A DNA stretch of 64,000 bases, taken from NCBI GenBank assembly GCA_963965975.1, contig OZ014425.1:2865501-2929500 (forward strand), read 5' to 3'. The position numbers and the translations under genes are program-made. The DNA is from Xestospongia bergquistia. Lineage: Eukaryota; Porifera; Demospongiae; Haplosclerida; Petrosiidae. Of this stretch, positions 50,694 through 61,249 are shown in pieces. How positions within the stretch are numbered: position 1 is the first letter of the stretch; every line of letters begins with the position of its first letter. Under the pieces are notes generated by a model, which saw nothing but the letters and a program-made list of their open reading frames with translations, searched no databases and was not told where the DNA came from.

Positions 50694-51093
50694 TAAGTAT
50701 TTTTTAGAAGTATAGTTTGCAATCAAAATGCACAAGTATTTAAGCACTTCCTTTTAAATGTAAGTCCTTTTGTAACTATTTTCAACTCCAAAAATACAAC
50801 AAAATTTTAACCCCTACCTCCCTAAATTTGACACCGAAAAGGAATTTTTACCGATTTTATCTAATTTCCTTTTGTTCAAGATCCCCCTGCAGTTAAGTAT
50901 TTTTTAGAAGTATAGTTTGCAATCAAAATGCACAAGTATTTAAGCACTTCCTTTTAAATGTAAGTCCTTTTGTAACTATTTTCAACTCCAAAAATACAAC
51001 AAAATTTTAACCCCTACCTCCCTAAATTTGACACCGAAAAGGAATTTTTACCGATTTTATCTAATTTCCTTTTGTTCAAGATCCCCCTGCAGT
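50694..51093. repeat. Exact 200-bp tandem duplication
   Basis: 50694-50893 and 50894-51093 appear identical base for base (taagtattttttagaag ... atccccctgcagt). A third, diverged copy of the central phrases is at 51540-51680. Confidence 0.92.
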
Positions 51094-51140
51094 TCGAGCT
51101 GATACCTCAACCACTTGATCATTTTGCTTGAGAGGGGAAA

Positions 51141-51500
51141 TGTGATAACTATGAATATTCCAGATGAGCGCATGTATATATTGTGTAAGCACATGTTCAG
51201 TAGTTTTTTCTTTTATATTTGTTGTTGTATGTTGAATCTGTCTTGGCTAGGTTACAAAAAAGACACTGGTATTTGGAAGTATATTTACAGAAAAGTGGCA
51301 TGTTCGTTAGGGCGTAATATGAGGTAGTTATATGGCAAAATTATATTATAATAAAACGTTATATAGATAACAACATAAAATGAGGTACGTTATGTTGTAA
51401 TATCATAATATTGGGTAGTAATATAATCCGTGAAATTGTAAATCCTATTTCTCTAAATTTGTTACAGAAAACAAGTGAATTTTGACTTTTTGCAAGTATT
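51141..51500 (+). repeat. LTR-like repeat, copy B
   Basis: Begins TGTGATAACTATGAATATTCC after gagaggggaaa. The preceding ~45 bp matches the gypsy-like pol tail upstream of copy A but with about 75 bp deleted. It carries an internal deletion of roughly 110 bp relative to copy A. Confidence 0.55.
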
Positions 51501-52004
51501 ATTGGCACCAAATTATACCAAACTATATGTTACTGAAAAGCAACCAAAATCCACAATTATTTAAGCACTTTTTAACTATTTTCGACTCCAAAAATGCAAC
51601 GAAATTTTAACCCCTATCTCCCTAAATTTGTCACCCAAATAAAGGAATTTTTAATGTTTTTTTCTAATTTAATTTTGCAAAACTATATGTGAAAATTGAA
51701 CATCTTGTGCATAAAATACACAATTTTAAAAGTGTGCTTTTACTTTTTTGGCACAAAGGTGTCTAAATATCTATACTTTGGTCACCCAAACACATAGAAA
51801 AAGAGAAAAGATGCAATTTTGGCCCAAAAGGTTTTCAAAAAGTCTTTTAAATTATGAGTATTTTCAGAGGTTAAAATGCATGTATTTTTTCATCAAAAAA
51901 ATTTTAAAAGATGTCTTCAAAATTCATGAATTTTTGTGGTAATATCGGATTAAAATTTGGGTATTTTTCGCACCACAAAGGGGATAAAATAGACGTAAAA
52001 TACA
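51501..52004. other. Low-complexity AT-rich DNA
   Basis: Short repeated phrases (taaatttgtcaccc, aaggaatttttaa, ttggcac/ggcccaaaa) without reading frames of note; similar wording recurs at 57.1-57.4 kb. Confidence 0.5.
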
Positions 52005-52195
52005 CCTAAACCATAAACCCTAAATACTAACATTATAACATAAACCCAAACCTGAAACGAGAATTTCTAAATCACTAAACCCTAACTTCTAAACCCTAAA
52101 CTTGAAAACCTAAACCCTAAACCTTAAATCCTAAAACCAAAATGGTAAACACTAAATTTTAAAAACTAAACTCTAAACCCAAAACCTACAACTAG
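52005..52195. repeat. Degenerate telomere-like (CCCTAAA)n tract
   Basis: About 190 bp dominated by variants of aaaccctaa, ctaaaccctaaac and cctaaatcc on the plus strand. The units are irregular, with the best runs at 52070-52130. An interstitial telomere-like block rather than a true end. Confidence 0.7.
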
Positions 52196-52199
52196 ATGT

Positions 52200-53275
52200 A
52201 GCTCGATTTAATGACACTCATTCAGATGTTCATATCATTTCAGATGTTACCAGAATATTTTATGGAGATAAGGAATGTGTTGCTGTATGAAGGTTTCATA
52301 CAGTCCAGAATGTTTGCAAGCACTGAAATTTGCAGAGAAAGTTGAAGCAGTCATCAAGTATTCATCTCGAGAAGTTAGAATGATTACAGAAGCAGAGACA
52401 ACAGAGCAACATATTACCTCCTGTAGCTACTGGTGCTCCACCTTTAATATCTCAGATAGCGTTAGTCCTCAGTAATATAATTCACATGATCATTCGTTAC
52501 ATTAGACCTTCACCTGATTTTTCCACAAAGGCATATAATGAAATTTGTAACTGGAGATAATTTGTTTCATGGACGACATGTTCTGGAGCAATTATTAAAT
52601 ATTTGTTGGAGCTGTTTTTTCACACGTTGGATTGGTAAGTAAATATGTTTAGTTGTGTAAATATTTGAAATATATATATATATATATATATATATTACGA
52701 CCTCCATATTCCACTTGGGTTGGGAGTCCAGTACTAATAAGGTGGGGCTTCTTAATGTTGATATGGGAACAGTCCATAAAGGAGTGGAAGTTTTCCCTCT
52801 AAAGAACAAAATTTTCTCTGGCTGGTATGATCGTGTTGCAATTTATCAATTAACAGGAGCAACGACAAGTAATGTGTGAGATATGTTGAAGGTTAGCTAC
52901 CGAAATAATTAATTAAAATTTTTATTTACATTTTAAGTAGGTAAGAAGCTTCAAGGAAGACCGTATGAAAGAGACAAATAGATTTGATTGTCTGCAGTAA
53001 ATGTAAATGTTAATGACGAATACTTGGAATTTCTCAAAAACTACGAAGATAACTTCAGTTCATTAATTTGTACTGAACTTGTTGCTCATGTATATCAGGA
53101 ACTTAAACTAATTGGTGAGTTTAACAATAATTGGTGAGTTTAACAATAGTCACAATGAAACACACTTCTACTTTTCATAGATACAACCAAACTGTCAGAT
53201 GAATTCAGTCCTGATGATTTTTCCAGTAATTGTACATTGAAACTGAACTTTGGACATATTATATCAATATTAAAC
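52200..53275 (+). pseudogene. C92-type (YiiX/YebB-like) papain-fold peptidase remnant
   Basis: Plus-strand pieces follow the order of a permuted papain-like (NlpC/P60-related, Peptidase_C92) enzyme. GDNLFHG near 52553, then SGAIIKYLLEL, then SHVGL at 52620-52634 (catalytic His), next to a GTAAGT donor. After a TA-rich intron come WESS and KGVEVFPLKNKI (about 52720-52810) and WYDRVAIYQLTG. After another intron comes GRPYERDK (about 52960), then LICTELVAHVYQELKLI (53063-53115) with the catalytic Cys codon at 53069-53071. SDEFSPDDFSS lies near 53200. At least two frameshifts lie before the His motif and a stop follows GRPYERDK, so it is dead as read. The preceding 52200-52500 portion (ECLQALKFAEKVEAVIKYSS; an alanine/proline-rich, hydrophobic stretch after it) may be its N-terminus or another gene. 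Confidence 0.7.
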
Positions 53276-53289
53276 AATAATATCCATTA

Positions 53290-53760
53290 AGTGAAAAAAG
53301 GTTGATGTTTAGTTTAGAAGCTATTGCATTGTATTTTAAAAGTTATCATAAAACAGATAGAGCCAGAAATAACTTTGTATCTCCATCAATTATTTTCAAT
53401 ATTGATTAGTCAACTTAACTTGTGCCCAACAGTCAATAGACTATTTGATGGTTGTGAATTCTTCTTTATAGGTCTGTCTCCCAAGCATCAACCCTTGAAG
53501 AATTTGCACACTAAATTAGTACAGTTGCTGGTGAATAATAACAAGAAAATGAAACCATTAGATGAAAGTGATGCTCTACTAAGTGTTATCCTTTCCATGC
53601 TCTTCCTGATCAATTTTTACAACTAGTCATGCTTTCATTGTGTCAGGAATTACCTGTTCAAAAAGAATCAAGTTCGCATCTTTGGAAGTACCTTTGGAAG
53701 TTTGTCACATTTCAAAGTCGTTGCTTTTTAGTCCTAATAAGTTCATTATCTGACATACTT
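53290..53760 (+). pseudogene. Unrecognised coding remnant
   Basis: Helix-like, leucine-rich peptides in more than one plus-strand frame: SVSQASTLEEFAH (about 53470-53510), HQPLKNLHTKLVQLLVNNN, FHALPDQFLQLVMLSLCQ (about 53595-53645) followed by KESSSHLWKYLWKF. Switching frames is needed to join them, so it is broken. The PQASxL-type phrase and the following helices are faintly like importin-13/transportin-SR HEAT repeats, but I do not rely on this. It ends where piggyBac element 2 begins. Confidence 0.35.
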
Positions 53761-54329
53761 CTTTTCTTAGTTGACAGGCGTGGCAAATTAACTGCAATCA
53801 CGCCCATGGGCGGCTACTTTTCCAATAATGCTTTTTCAACAATAGCAACGATTTAAAAGCTTACTCTAGCAACAAGATGATGCTTTCAGGTAAGTTACTA
53901 GTGTGACAGGGTAGGTAGGTTGATGTTGCTACATAACAACAAGAAAAGCCATAAAAGCCATAAAATGGATGCTCAACTCTGTAGTATGCTACGAACACTT
54001 CATGATCAACATACAGTTGATCTCTTTGTTGTGTGGGGAGTCTGTTGATACTTTGTTCTAAGCCAAACAATGTAAACTAGTGCACAACAAAGGGTTTCTT
54101 TGACACACCTCACTATCACTTCCTGTTAATTTATTTGGGTGGAGTTAACTTTCAATTGGGAAAGAAAGCAAGGTAAGTTTTCTTTCTTGTAATAATATTA
54201 CTGTTTTGCCTGCCATTTCTTTGCTGATAGTATTATAAACTTAAAGTGAAACTTGTAATCTTCCTTTTGGATGATTTATAACTAGGTGAATATAGTATCT
54301 TCTATAAAGACCCATTGCTAAACACACCA

Positions 54330-54673
54330 CTAACGCACACACACACACACACACACACAAACACAGAAAGGAAGAGACGTATGTCCATGTAGAGACAACA
54401 TAGAGTCAGGGAATATATTAAAACTGATTGGTAGTGTATGTATAATGTAAGTGCATATACACACAGAGAGGAAAAGAAGCATGTATGTATAGACACAATA
54501 CACAGTCAGGCAAAGTGGAGCAATATATTATAATACACATACACAGAGACAGTTAGAGAAGCGTGTACATAGACACAACACACAGTATGGCAAAGTGAAA
54601 CAATACATTATAATTGATTACTGATGTAAGTATAATGTAAGTGTGTGTGTTTTCTTGTTATCAGGAATAGATA

Positions 54674-54713
<40 letters not shown>

Positions 54714-54725
54714 GTATGTAATTAT
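54330..54725. repeat. CA and TA microsatellites and tandem repeat in piggyBac element 2
   Basis: An (AC)n tract lies at about 54335-54362. Two to three copies of the agacacaacacacagt/gtatgtataatgtaagt unit shared with element 1 follow, then a (TA)n tract at 54674-54715. Confidence 0.8.
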
Positions 54726-54759
54726 AATTAAATATATATAATCTAGTAGATTAACTTAG

Positions 54760-54885
54760 ACTTAACTTAGATTGACCCCACCCATGTATTGATTGTAGTC
54801 CTCTATCATCACAGGTTTAATGATTTCTTCAACACCAGTGTGAAGTCTTGCATTTTTCTTCTTAACAATCTTATTGAAATCGTAT
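54760..54885 (-). pseudogene. piggyBac transposase fragment (third-Asp region)
   Basis: The minus strand reads NKIVKKKNARLHTGVEEII followed by KPVMIEDYNQYMGGVNL, then a stop. DYNxYMGGVDL is the conserved block around the third catalytic Asp, here Asn. It lies downstream of, and duplicates, the corresponding region of the element-2 transposase, so it derives from a separate copy. Confidence 0.75.
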
Positions 54886-55139
54886 ATGATCAAATTGGAC
54901 TATCGTAAGGCCATTTGGAACGATTCATGACAATGTATATACATATTATTATACAAGCGTACATAAAGTCTAGACACAAAGATTGTTATTGATGTATATG
55001 AGGATGATTCTTAGTATTCATAATGTAATTTGGTATGGTATGGTAATCTTTAAAAAATGGGAGTACATACAAATGAGTTTTACAAATGTTACATTGGTAC
55101 TGTTTTTGTGATCTTTTTTTCCTCGGGCCTTGCATACTT

Positions 55140-56905
55140 TAGACTGGGACGTACTCCATAAGGTGTATCTTTTTGAACAGGTTCTGGAAATCCATGTTCG
55201 CTCAATCTCATTGGAAGTACTGTTGTTGAGGCAATGTGCCTTCTGTCAACTGGTTATTTATGACCGTCTAGTATCCGGCAGCCAATGTGTGGTAAAGTTT
55301 TTCAGCAACTATATTGTGCAAAATATTGGTGTTAACAATGGATACATCAAATAAGTGAAATAATACTTTCTTCCACTACTTGCCTGACCTGCGTACATAT
55401 CCATAATATAGTAGGAGTTGATTGCACTTGTCGACTCCGCCCATATCGTATTGTATTCTTCAACTACTTTTGCCACGTCTACTCCTCCATCTACTGCTCT
55501 GGTTCTCCTCCGCTTATCTATCATATTTTCATTATGCAAGGTTGATAACACGTGTACCACTAGCTTGTCAGACCACTTCGGACACGAAAATCCATCTGTT
55601 GCATAATAAGAATAGACTTAACCTACATCTTACATTTTAGGCTAACGTAAGTACAGTTGATTGTTACTTTTTACCATTTGTTAATTTTGCTAATTGAAAT
55701 TCTCTACTCAATCCCTTCTGATTCAGCGAAAAGTGTATATTGGTACACACATGATATCCACTTATTGATAAAGGAGACATGAGATCACTTTGTACGCTAG
55801 CCCTTGCTCAGGGACACCATCTTCTCTTTTCCTGTATGACTCGTAAACAACCATTATAGTAAGTATAATATCCCATTTAGTGGGCTTCTTGAGCATGTAC
55901 TAGAACCACGAGAGTCTTCCTTTGTGTCCAATGATACTCTCATCAACAGCAATTTCTCTATTGGGAATATAAACCAACTAGAATGACTCGTTAAGCTGAT
56001 CAAGATTTCATCAATAATTCAAACCTTCTGCATGATATGACTGACTATATCACTATGAAATGACCATTTGCTGCTCCGGTATGATCTACAAATAAGTAAG
56101 TTGTACAGGAAATTCACAAATTTTTAGGGCTTCCTAATAAAATTACAATTACAAGTAAGTGTAATAAATAAAACTTGCAATTCATATCAATCTATTTCCT
56201 TGGTTATAATGAATACCTCACAGACAGATATCTAACTAGTCCCTTTGTAATTATTATGGCTAGTAATGGGTCAACTTCCTCATGCTTTATCAGATTTCTA
56301 CTCCAGTCATGACCAAGAGCGTTGGGATGATTATGCATGTAAGATTCAATTTGACACAGGATAGGTAGCTGTTTCAACAAAGATCAAATCTTTTACTGCT
56401 GATGAAAAGTATAGATTGAAGAAAGCAAGTGGTGGTTTTTGGTTATATCAAGAGTAAGCCCAGGTGATGCAGTAAATGGATGAACTATAAAGTTACTTTG
56501 CTATTATTGGTAGTCTTTAGTTAACTATAGGTAGGCTAGCTGTAGCAGTAGTGCTAGTACTGGGCAAAGCTGTTGCTGGAGAGGTGGCAACCAATGGATG
56601 AACTACAATAATTATTATTATTTTGTACATGTGTGTAAAATCATCTTATCCGTGGGTGTAGGTGGAGCTAGGAAACTGCTTCTTGTTGGTAAAGGTGGAG
56701 CTGAAGAGTTACATTTTAGTACAAAGCTTTCAGAAGTCAGCCTTGCTAGTAAATGGCTTTGCAAAAGATCTGTCAGTGCTTCTTCTTCATCAATGTAGCT
56801 GTAGAAATCACTGTCTGAATAGTCACTTTCAGCACCATCAATACACTGTAAAAGGAGGTCTGGGTCAGAAGGCAACTGTATAAACCTTCTGCTTGTCAAT
56901 GCCAT
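55140..56905 (-). pseudogene. piggyBac transposase, decayed, all domains represented (element 2)
   Basis: It starts MALTSRRFIQLPSDPDLLLQ at 56905, then an acidic stretch (ESDYSDSDFYSYIDEEEAL) typical of piggyBac N-termini; the frame is open to 56618. After a gap: FNLYFSSAVKDLIFVETATY (about 56380-56440) and DWSRNLIKHEEVDPLLAII, matching the element-1 pieces. Then REIAVDESIIGHKGRLSWF (about 55900-55965, first Asp) and KKPTKW. Then SGYHVCTNIHFS (about 55740), where the usual second Asp is Thr-Asn in context. Then WSDKLVVHVLSTLHNENM and KRRRTRAVDGG, VVEEYNT and FDVSIVNTNIL (to about 55320). There are stops and frame changes throughout. Same subfamily as element 1 and useful for reconstructing its missing C-terminal half. 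Confidence 0.85.
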
Positions 56906-57084
56906 GACGCTTTAGCCATGTTGATAGCTTTACAAACCAGTGATTGCAATCATATTCACGTTCTTGCTTTCGAAAAACAGTCCAGGTGCCTCGGTAATAG
57001 TTACTGTGCAAAATTGCGATTCCACCCACTCAATAATTGCATCCGCCTGCTCATAATTACGCAACCACCCGTTAAAGGGTTCAC

Positions 57085-57400
57085 ATTAATACCTGTTCCT
57101 TTTTTTAGCAAAATGGGTTTTCAAATATCGGCATTTTGGGCACCTAAAAAAATTAGCAAAAGGATTTAAAACATGTGCAATTTTCGGACTAAAATGCTTT
57201 TTAAAGAGGCTGTGACAACTGACACATTTTGCTGCCAAAAAAGTTTTAAACAAGGGTTAAAACACATATTTTTGGCACAAAAAAAATTAGGACTTGTATA
57301 TTTTGGCACCAAAAACATAGAAAAAAGTTTTTAAAAAACTGCAATTTCCACAAAAAATATACACATTAAAATATACATTTTAGCAATAGAAGACTCTATT
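57085..57400. other. Low-complexity AT-rich DNA
   Basis: Repeated phrases such as ttttggcacc(a)aaaa and taaaaaaattagcaaaa; no coding signal. Similar wording occurs at 51.5-52.0 kb. Confidence 0.5.
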
Positions 57401-59455
57401 CCAGTTAATAGACTAAATGTCTTTAAGCCTTTATTGCAAATAGTTTGCAGTGGTAAGTATAAACCCATTAGTGTAAGTAGTTCGCATTGTTAAGTTTACC
57501 AAAATACTGTAAACCCTAACAATCCTTTAAATTAAAGAGTTTCAAGATTTAATGGAAATTAACTTAATAAAGAGTCAATTGCAGTTTATTGAGTTATACT
57601 CTCTGAGTCCTTTAATCTAGGCAGTTTAATTAAAAAATGTTCACTGCTGTTCATTTAGTTAGTTTCTTTAAGTCCTTTAGTCTAAGCACTTTGCATTTTA
57701 TTGAGTTAACTTTATAAAGTAAATTGCTAGGACTAAAGGACTTAAAGGGACTAAATAAATAAACTGCCATTAACAATATATTTAGTTTCTTCGCATTAAT
57801 GCTCTAAAGTCTTTAATTTAAAGACTTTAGAAGGTTTAGACTATTGAGTTTAGTTTATAAAATAAACTGCTGAGACTAAGGGACTTAAAGGGACTAAGTA
57901 AATAAACTGCCATTAACAGCTTATTAACTTTGTTTGCATTAACAGTCTAAGTCTTTAATTTAAAGACTTCAGAAGGTTTAGACTGTTGAGTAAATTTCAA
58001 ATAGTAAACTGCTCAGACTAAAGGACTTAAAGGGACTAACTAAGTAAACTGCCATTAACAGTTTATTAAGTTTGTTTGCAATAACAATTTTAAATCTTTA
58101 AATTAAAGACTTTAGAAGGTTTAGACTGTGGAGTAAATCTTAAAAAGTAAACTGCTCAGACTGAAGGACTTAAAAGGACTAACTAAGTAAACTGCCATTA
58201 ACAGTTTGTCGAGCTTGTTTGCATTAATGCTCTAAAGTCTTTAATTTAAAGACTTTAGAAGGTTTAGACTATTGAGTGAACTTTCTAAAGTAATCTGTTC
58301 AGACTAAAGGAGTTAAAGGGACCAACCAAATAAGCTGCAATTAATTGTTTACTAAGTTGGTGTGTATTAAAACATTCAAGTCTTTAATTTAAAGACTTTA
58401 AGAGGGTTAGGCTATTGATTTCAGTTTATTAAGTAAACTGCAAAGACTAAAGGACTTAAACTGACTAACTAAATAAACTGCCATTAACAGTTTATTAAGT
58501 TTGTTTGCATTAATGCTCTAAAGTCTTTAATTTAAAGACTTTAGAAGGTTTAGATTATTGAGTGAATTTTATAAAGTAAACTGCTCAAAATAAAAGACTT
58601 AAAGGGACTAACTAAATAAACTGGAATTAACATTTTATCAAGTTTGTTTCCAATAACGCTCTAATGTCTTTAATTTAAAGACTTTAGAAGTTTAGACTAT
58701 TGACTTAAGGTTATAAAATAAACTGCTGAGACTAAAGGCCTTAAAACGACTAACTAAATAAACTACCATTAACAGTTTATTAAGTTTGTTTGCATTAACG
58801 CTTTAAGTCTTTAATTTAAAGACTTTAGAAGGTTTAGACTATTGGGTGTACTTTAAAAAGAAAACTGATCAGACTAAAGGACTTAAATGGACTAACTAAA
58901 TAAACATCAATTAACGGTTTATTAAGTTGGTTTGTATTAAAGCACTAAAGTCTTTAATTTAAAAACTTTAGAAGGTTTAGACTATTGAGTGAACTTTCTA
59001 AAGTAATCTGTTCAGACTAAAGGACTTAAAGGGACCAACTAAATAAGCTGCATTTAACAGTTTACTAAGTTGGTGTGTACAGTTTATTAGGTTTGTTTGC
59101 ATTAACGCTCTAAAGTCTTTAATTTAAAGACTTTATAAGGTTTCGACTATTGAGTTTAGTTTATAAAATAAACTGCATAGACTAAGGGACTTAAAGGGAC
59201 TAAGTACATAAACTGCCATTAAAAGCTTATTAACTTTGTTTCATTAACGTTCTAAAGTTTTTAATTCAATGACTTTAGAAGGTTGAGACTGTAGAGTTAA
59301 CTTTATAAAGTAAACTGCTCAGACTAAAGGACTGAAAGGGACTAACTAAATAAACTGCCATTAACAGTTTATTAAGTTTCTTTCCATTAACGCTCTAAAG
59401 TCTTTAATTTAAAGACTTTAGAAGGTTTAGACTACTTTAAAAAGTACACCCAATA
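57401..59455 (+). repeat. ~145-bp satellite, forward arm
   Basis: About 12-13 units with aaagtctttaatttaaagactttagaaggtttagactattgag, aaactgctcagactaaaggacttaaagggactaactaaataaactgccattaacagtttattaagtttgtttgcattaacgctct. Each unit carries an inverted repeat with 11-bp arms (AAAGTCTTTAA/TTAAAGACTTT). The spacing of that motif is close to 145 bp. Confidence 0.9.
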
Positions 59456-59611
59456 GTCCCTTTATATATTTAGTCCCTTTAAGTCTTTTAGACTTAGCAA
59501 TTTACTTTATAAACTTCAATCAACAGTCTAAACCTTCTAAAGTCTTTAAATTAAAGACTTCAGAGCGTTAACACAAACAAACTTACTAAACTGTTAATAG
59601 CAGTTTATTTA

Positions 59612-60405
59612 TACTCTGTCCGAGTTGAGAAAAGCCACCCAGACGTGTGAATAACTTTGCCGTTTTACGTGCTATCCACATGGGACTTGCACCAATCGAT
59701 TCAGCTTGCAAACGCGCATTTTATATATAAAATTTGGCTCTCTAGCGCTACGATAAAGTATCAAACTATAAAACTCCATACATTTTGAATGGCATCCCTT
59801 TTGCATACTTTAAATTGCACACCTTCGAGCAGATAACAAAAATCGATTTTCACCTCAAAAAGTCAGCCAACTATCACCGAGAAGCCAGCCGACTATCACA
59901 TGGCAAGTCAAAATTACAATTCTAATTATAAAAATAAATGCCTTCGTATCAATTATACTATTAAAATGATAACCAGGTATCGTCTTTTGCAATTTTGGGC
60001 AGCTATAAAGCCAACATGGTTTTGAAAAAAACCTTTTGACAAATAAGGAAAACTGAAAATATCTAAAATCGTTCGTCATCAGAACTGTCAGATTGATACT
60101 GGAACGTGAAAGTCCTGGGGCATCACAGGTTTGTTTCAGAGATCCTTCAGTCCGTTTGCGGCTGCCAAGTTCCTCGAAATATTCATAGACATTCACAGCA
60201 ACCTCCTTTGTTTGTGATCGCAATCTTTTTCCACTTACAAGCACGAGAAAAAACGTGGTGTGTTCGCATGACATCCACGTGAACAAATAATGAAAACACT
60301 TAACACGTACTTCAGCGCTAACAGGCGAGGAAATACCTCACGTTACATTCCATGCATAAAACACCTTTTTTTTAATAAAGGGCTTTTCTCAACTCAGACA
60401 GAGTA
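59612..60405 (-). mobile_element. TA-flanked Tc1/mariner-like deletion derivative inside the satellite
   Basis: 25-bp inverted ends TACTCTGTC(C/T)GAGTTGAGAAAAGCC, one mismatch, with a TA on each side (59610-59611, 60406-60407). Removing the element and one TA restores the satellite phrase gcagtttatttagttagtacc. 794 bp, containing a transposase N-terminal region but no DDE domain. Confidence 0.9.
59855..60286 (-). CDS. Transposase N-terminal helix-turn-helix remnant
   Basis: 143 codons starting MFTWMSCEHTTFFLVLVSGK. Residues from about 18 to 65 read GKRLRSQTKEVAVNVYEYF, then LKQTCDAPGLSRSSI. This is the leucine/arginine-rich helix-turn-helix found at the start of many Tc1/mariner-type transposases (K-x-R-L-R-S-x-x-R-E-x-V-x-x-V, then ATGVS-x-x-T). 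The remainder (from about residue 66) is hydrophobic and unlike a transposase, so it is probably read-through into intron or non-coding sequence. The DDE domain is absent; at best this encodes a DNA-binding fragment. Confidence 0.6.
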   Translation of the reverse strand: MFTWMSCEHTTFFLVLVSGKRLRSQTKEVAVNVYEYFEELGSRKRTEGSLKQTCDAPGLSRSSINLTVLMTNDFRYFQFSLFVKRFFSKPCWLYSCPKLQKTIPGYHFNSIIDTKAFIFIIRIVILTCHVIVGWLLGDSWLTF

Positions 60406-61137
60406 TAGTTAGTACCATTAAATCCTTTAGACTGAACAGTTTACTTTATAAACTTCACTCAATAGTCTAAACCTTCTAAAGTCTTTAAATTAAAGACTTT
60501 AGAGCGTTAATTCAAACCAACTTACTAAAATGTTAATTGCAGTTTATTTAGTTAGTAACGTTAACTCTTTTAGACTGAGCAGTTTACTTTATAAACTTCA
60601 TTCAATAGTCTAAACCTTCTAAAGTCTTTAAATTAAAGACTTTAGACCCTTAATGCAAACCAACTTACTAAACTGTTAATAGCAGTTTATTTAGTTAGTC
60701 CCATTAAGTCCTTTAGACTGAACAATTTACTTTATAATCTTCACGCAATAGTCTAAACCTTCTAAAGTCTTAAAAGTAAAGACTTTAAAGCGTTAAAGCA
60801 AACCAACTTACTAAACTGTAAATTGCACTTTATTTAGTTAGTCCCATTCAGTCCTTTAGACTGAGCAGTTTACTTTATAAACTTCACTCAATAGTCTAAA
60901 CCTTCTAAAGTCTTTAAATTAATGAGTTTAGAGCGTTAACGCAAACCAACTTACTAAACTGTTAATAGCCGTTTATTTAGTTAGTCACATTAAGTCCTTT
61001 AGACTGAGCAGTTTACTTTATAAACTTCACTCAATAGTCTAAACCTTCTAAAGTCTTCAACTTAAAGACTTTAGAGCATTAATGCAAACCAACTTACTAA
61101 ACTGTTAATTGCAGTTTATTTAGTTAGTCCCATTAGA

Positions 61138-61245
61138 GGCGTGGCTCAATGATCGGACACTCTGGTGTTTTTACTGTTTTTAAATAAACAGAGCATTCGA
61201 AGCTGACTTTCGACACCAGCTTCGAGTGCCCCAATCCATCATATA
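61138..61245 (+). repeat. Possible tRNA-derived SINE head
   Basis: ggcgtggctcaatgatcgg resembles a tRNA A box, and agcttcgagtgcccc about 70 bp later resembles a B box (GGTTCGANTCC). It does not fold as a tRNA with the right spacing. Tentative. Confidence 0.25.
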
Positions 61246-61249
61246 GTTA

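Larger units (their letters stand above)
53766..57080 (-). mobile_element. piggyBac element 2, same family as element 1, decayed ends
   Basis: The left end (ttgacaggcgtggcaaattaactgc...cgcccatgggcggctac) matches element 1 closely for about 480 bp and again in its tandem repeat. The right end reads attacgcaaccacccgttaaagggt, like an inverted CCCTTT terminus. The TTAA sites are mutated or lost. It contains a decayed transposase and, at 54760-54880, a fragment of a third piggyBac type. Confidence 0.75.
59456..61136 (-). repeat. ~145-bp satellite, reverse arm
   Basis: The same unit in the opposite orientation (tttagtccctttaagtcttttagac, aatagtctaaaccttctaaagtcttt...), with a switch at about 59450. 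It is split by the 59612-60405 element. About six to seven units. Confidence 0.9.

Noticed and set aside
52005..52195. True chromosome end
   Set aside because: Units are irregular and ordinary sequence continues on both sides.
53861..54070. Minus-strand open frame overlapping the left end of piggyBac element 2
   Set aside because: Lies in the non-coding terminal region shared with element 1, where the frame is not kept.
55418..55640. Plus-strand open frames at 55.4-55.6 kb
   Set aside because: Opposite-strand shadows of the piggyBac transposase C-terminal region.
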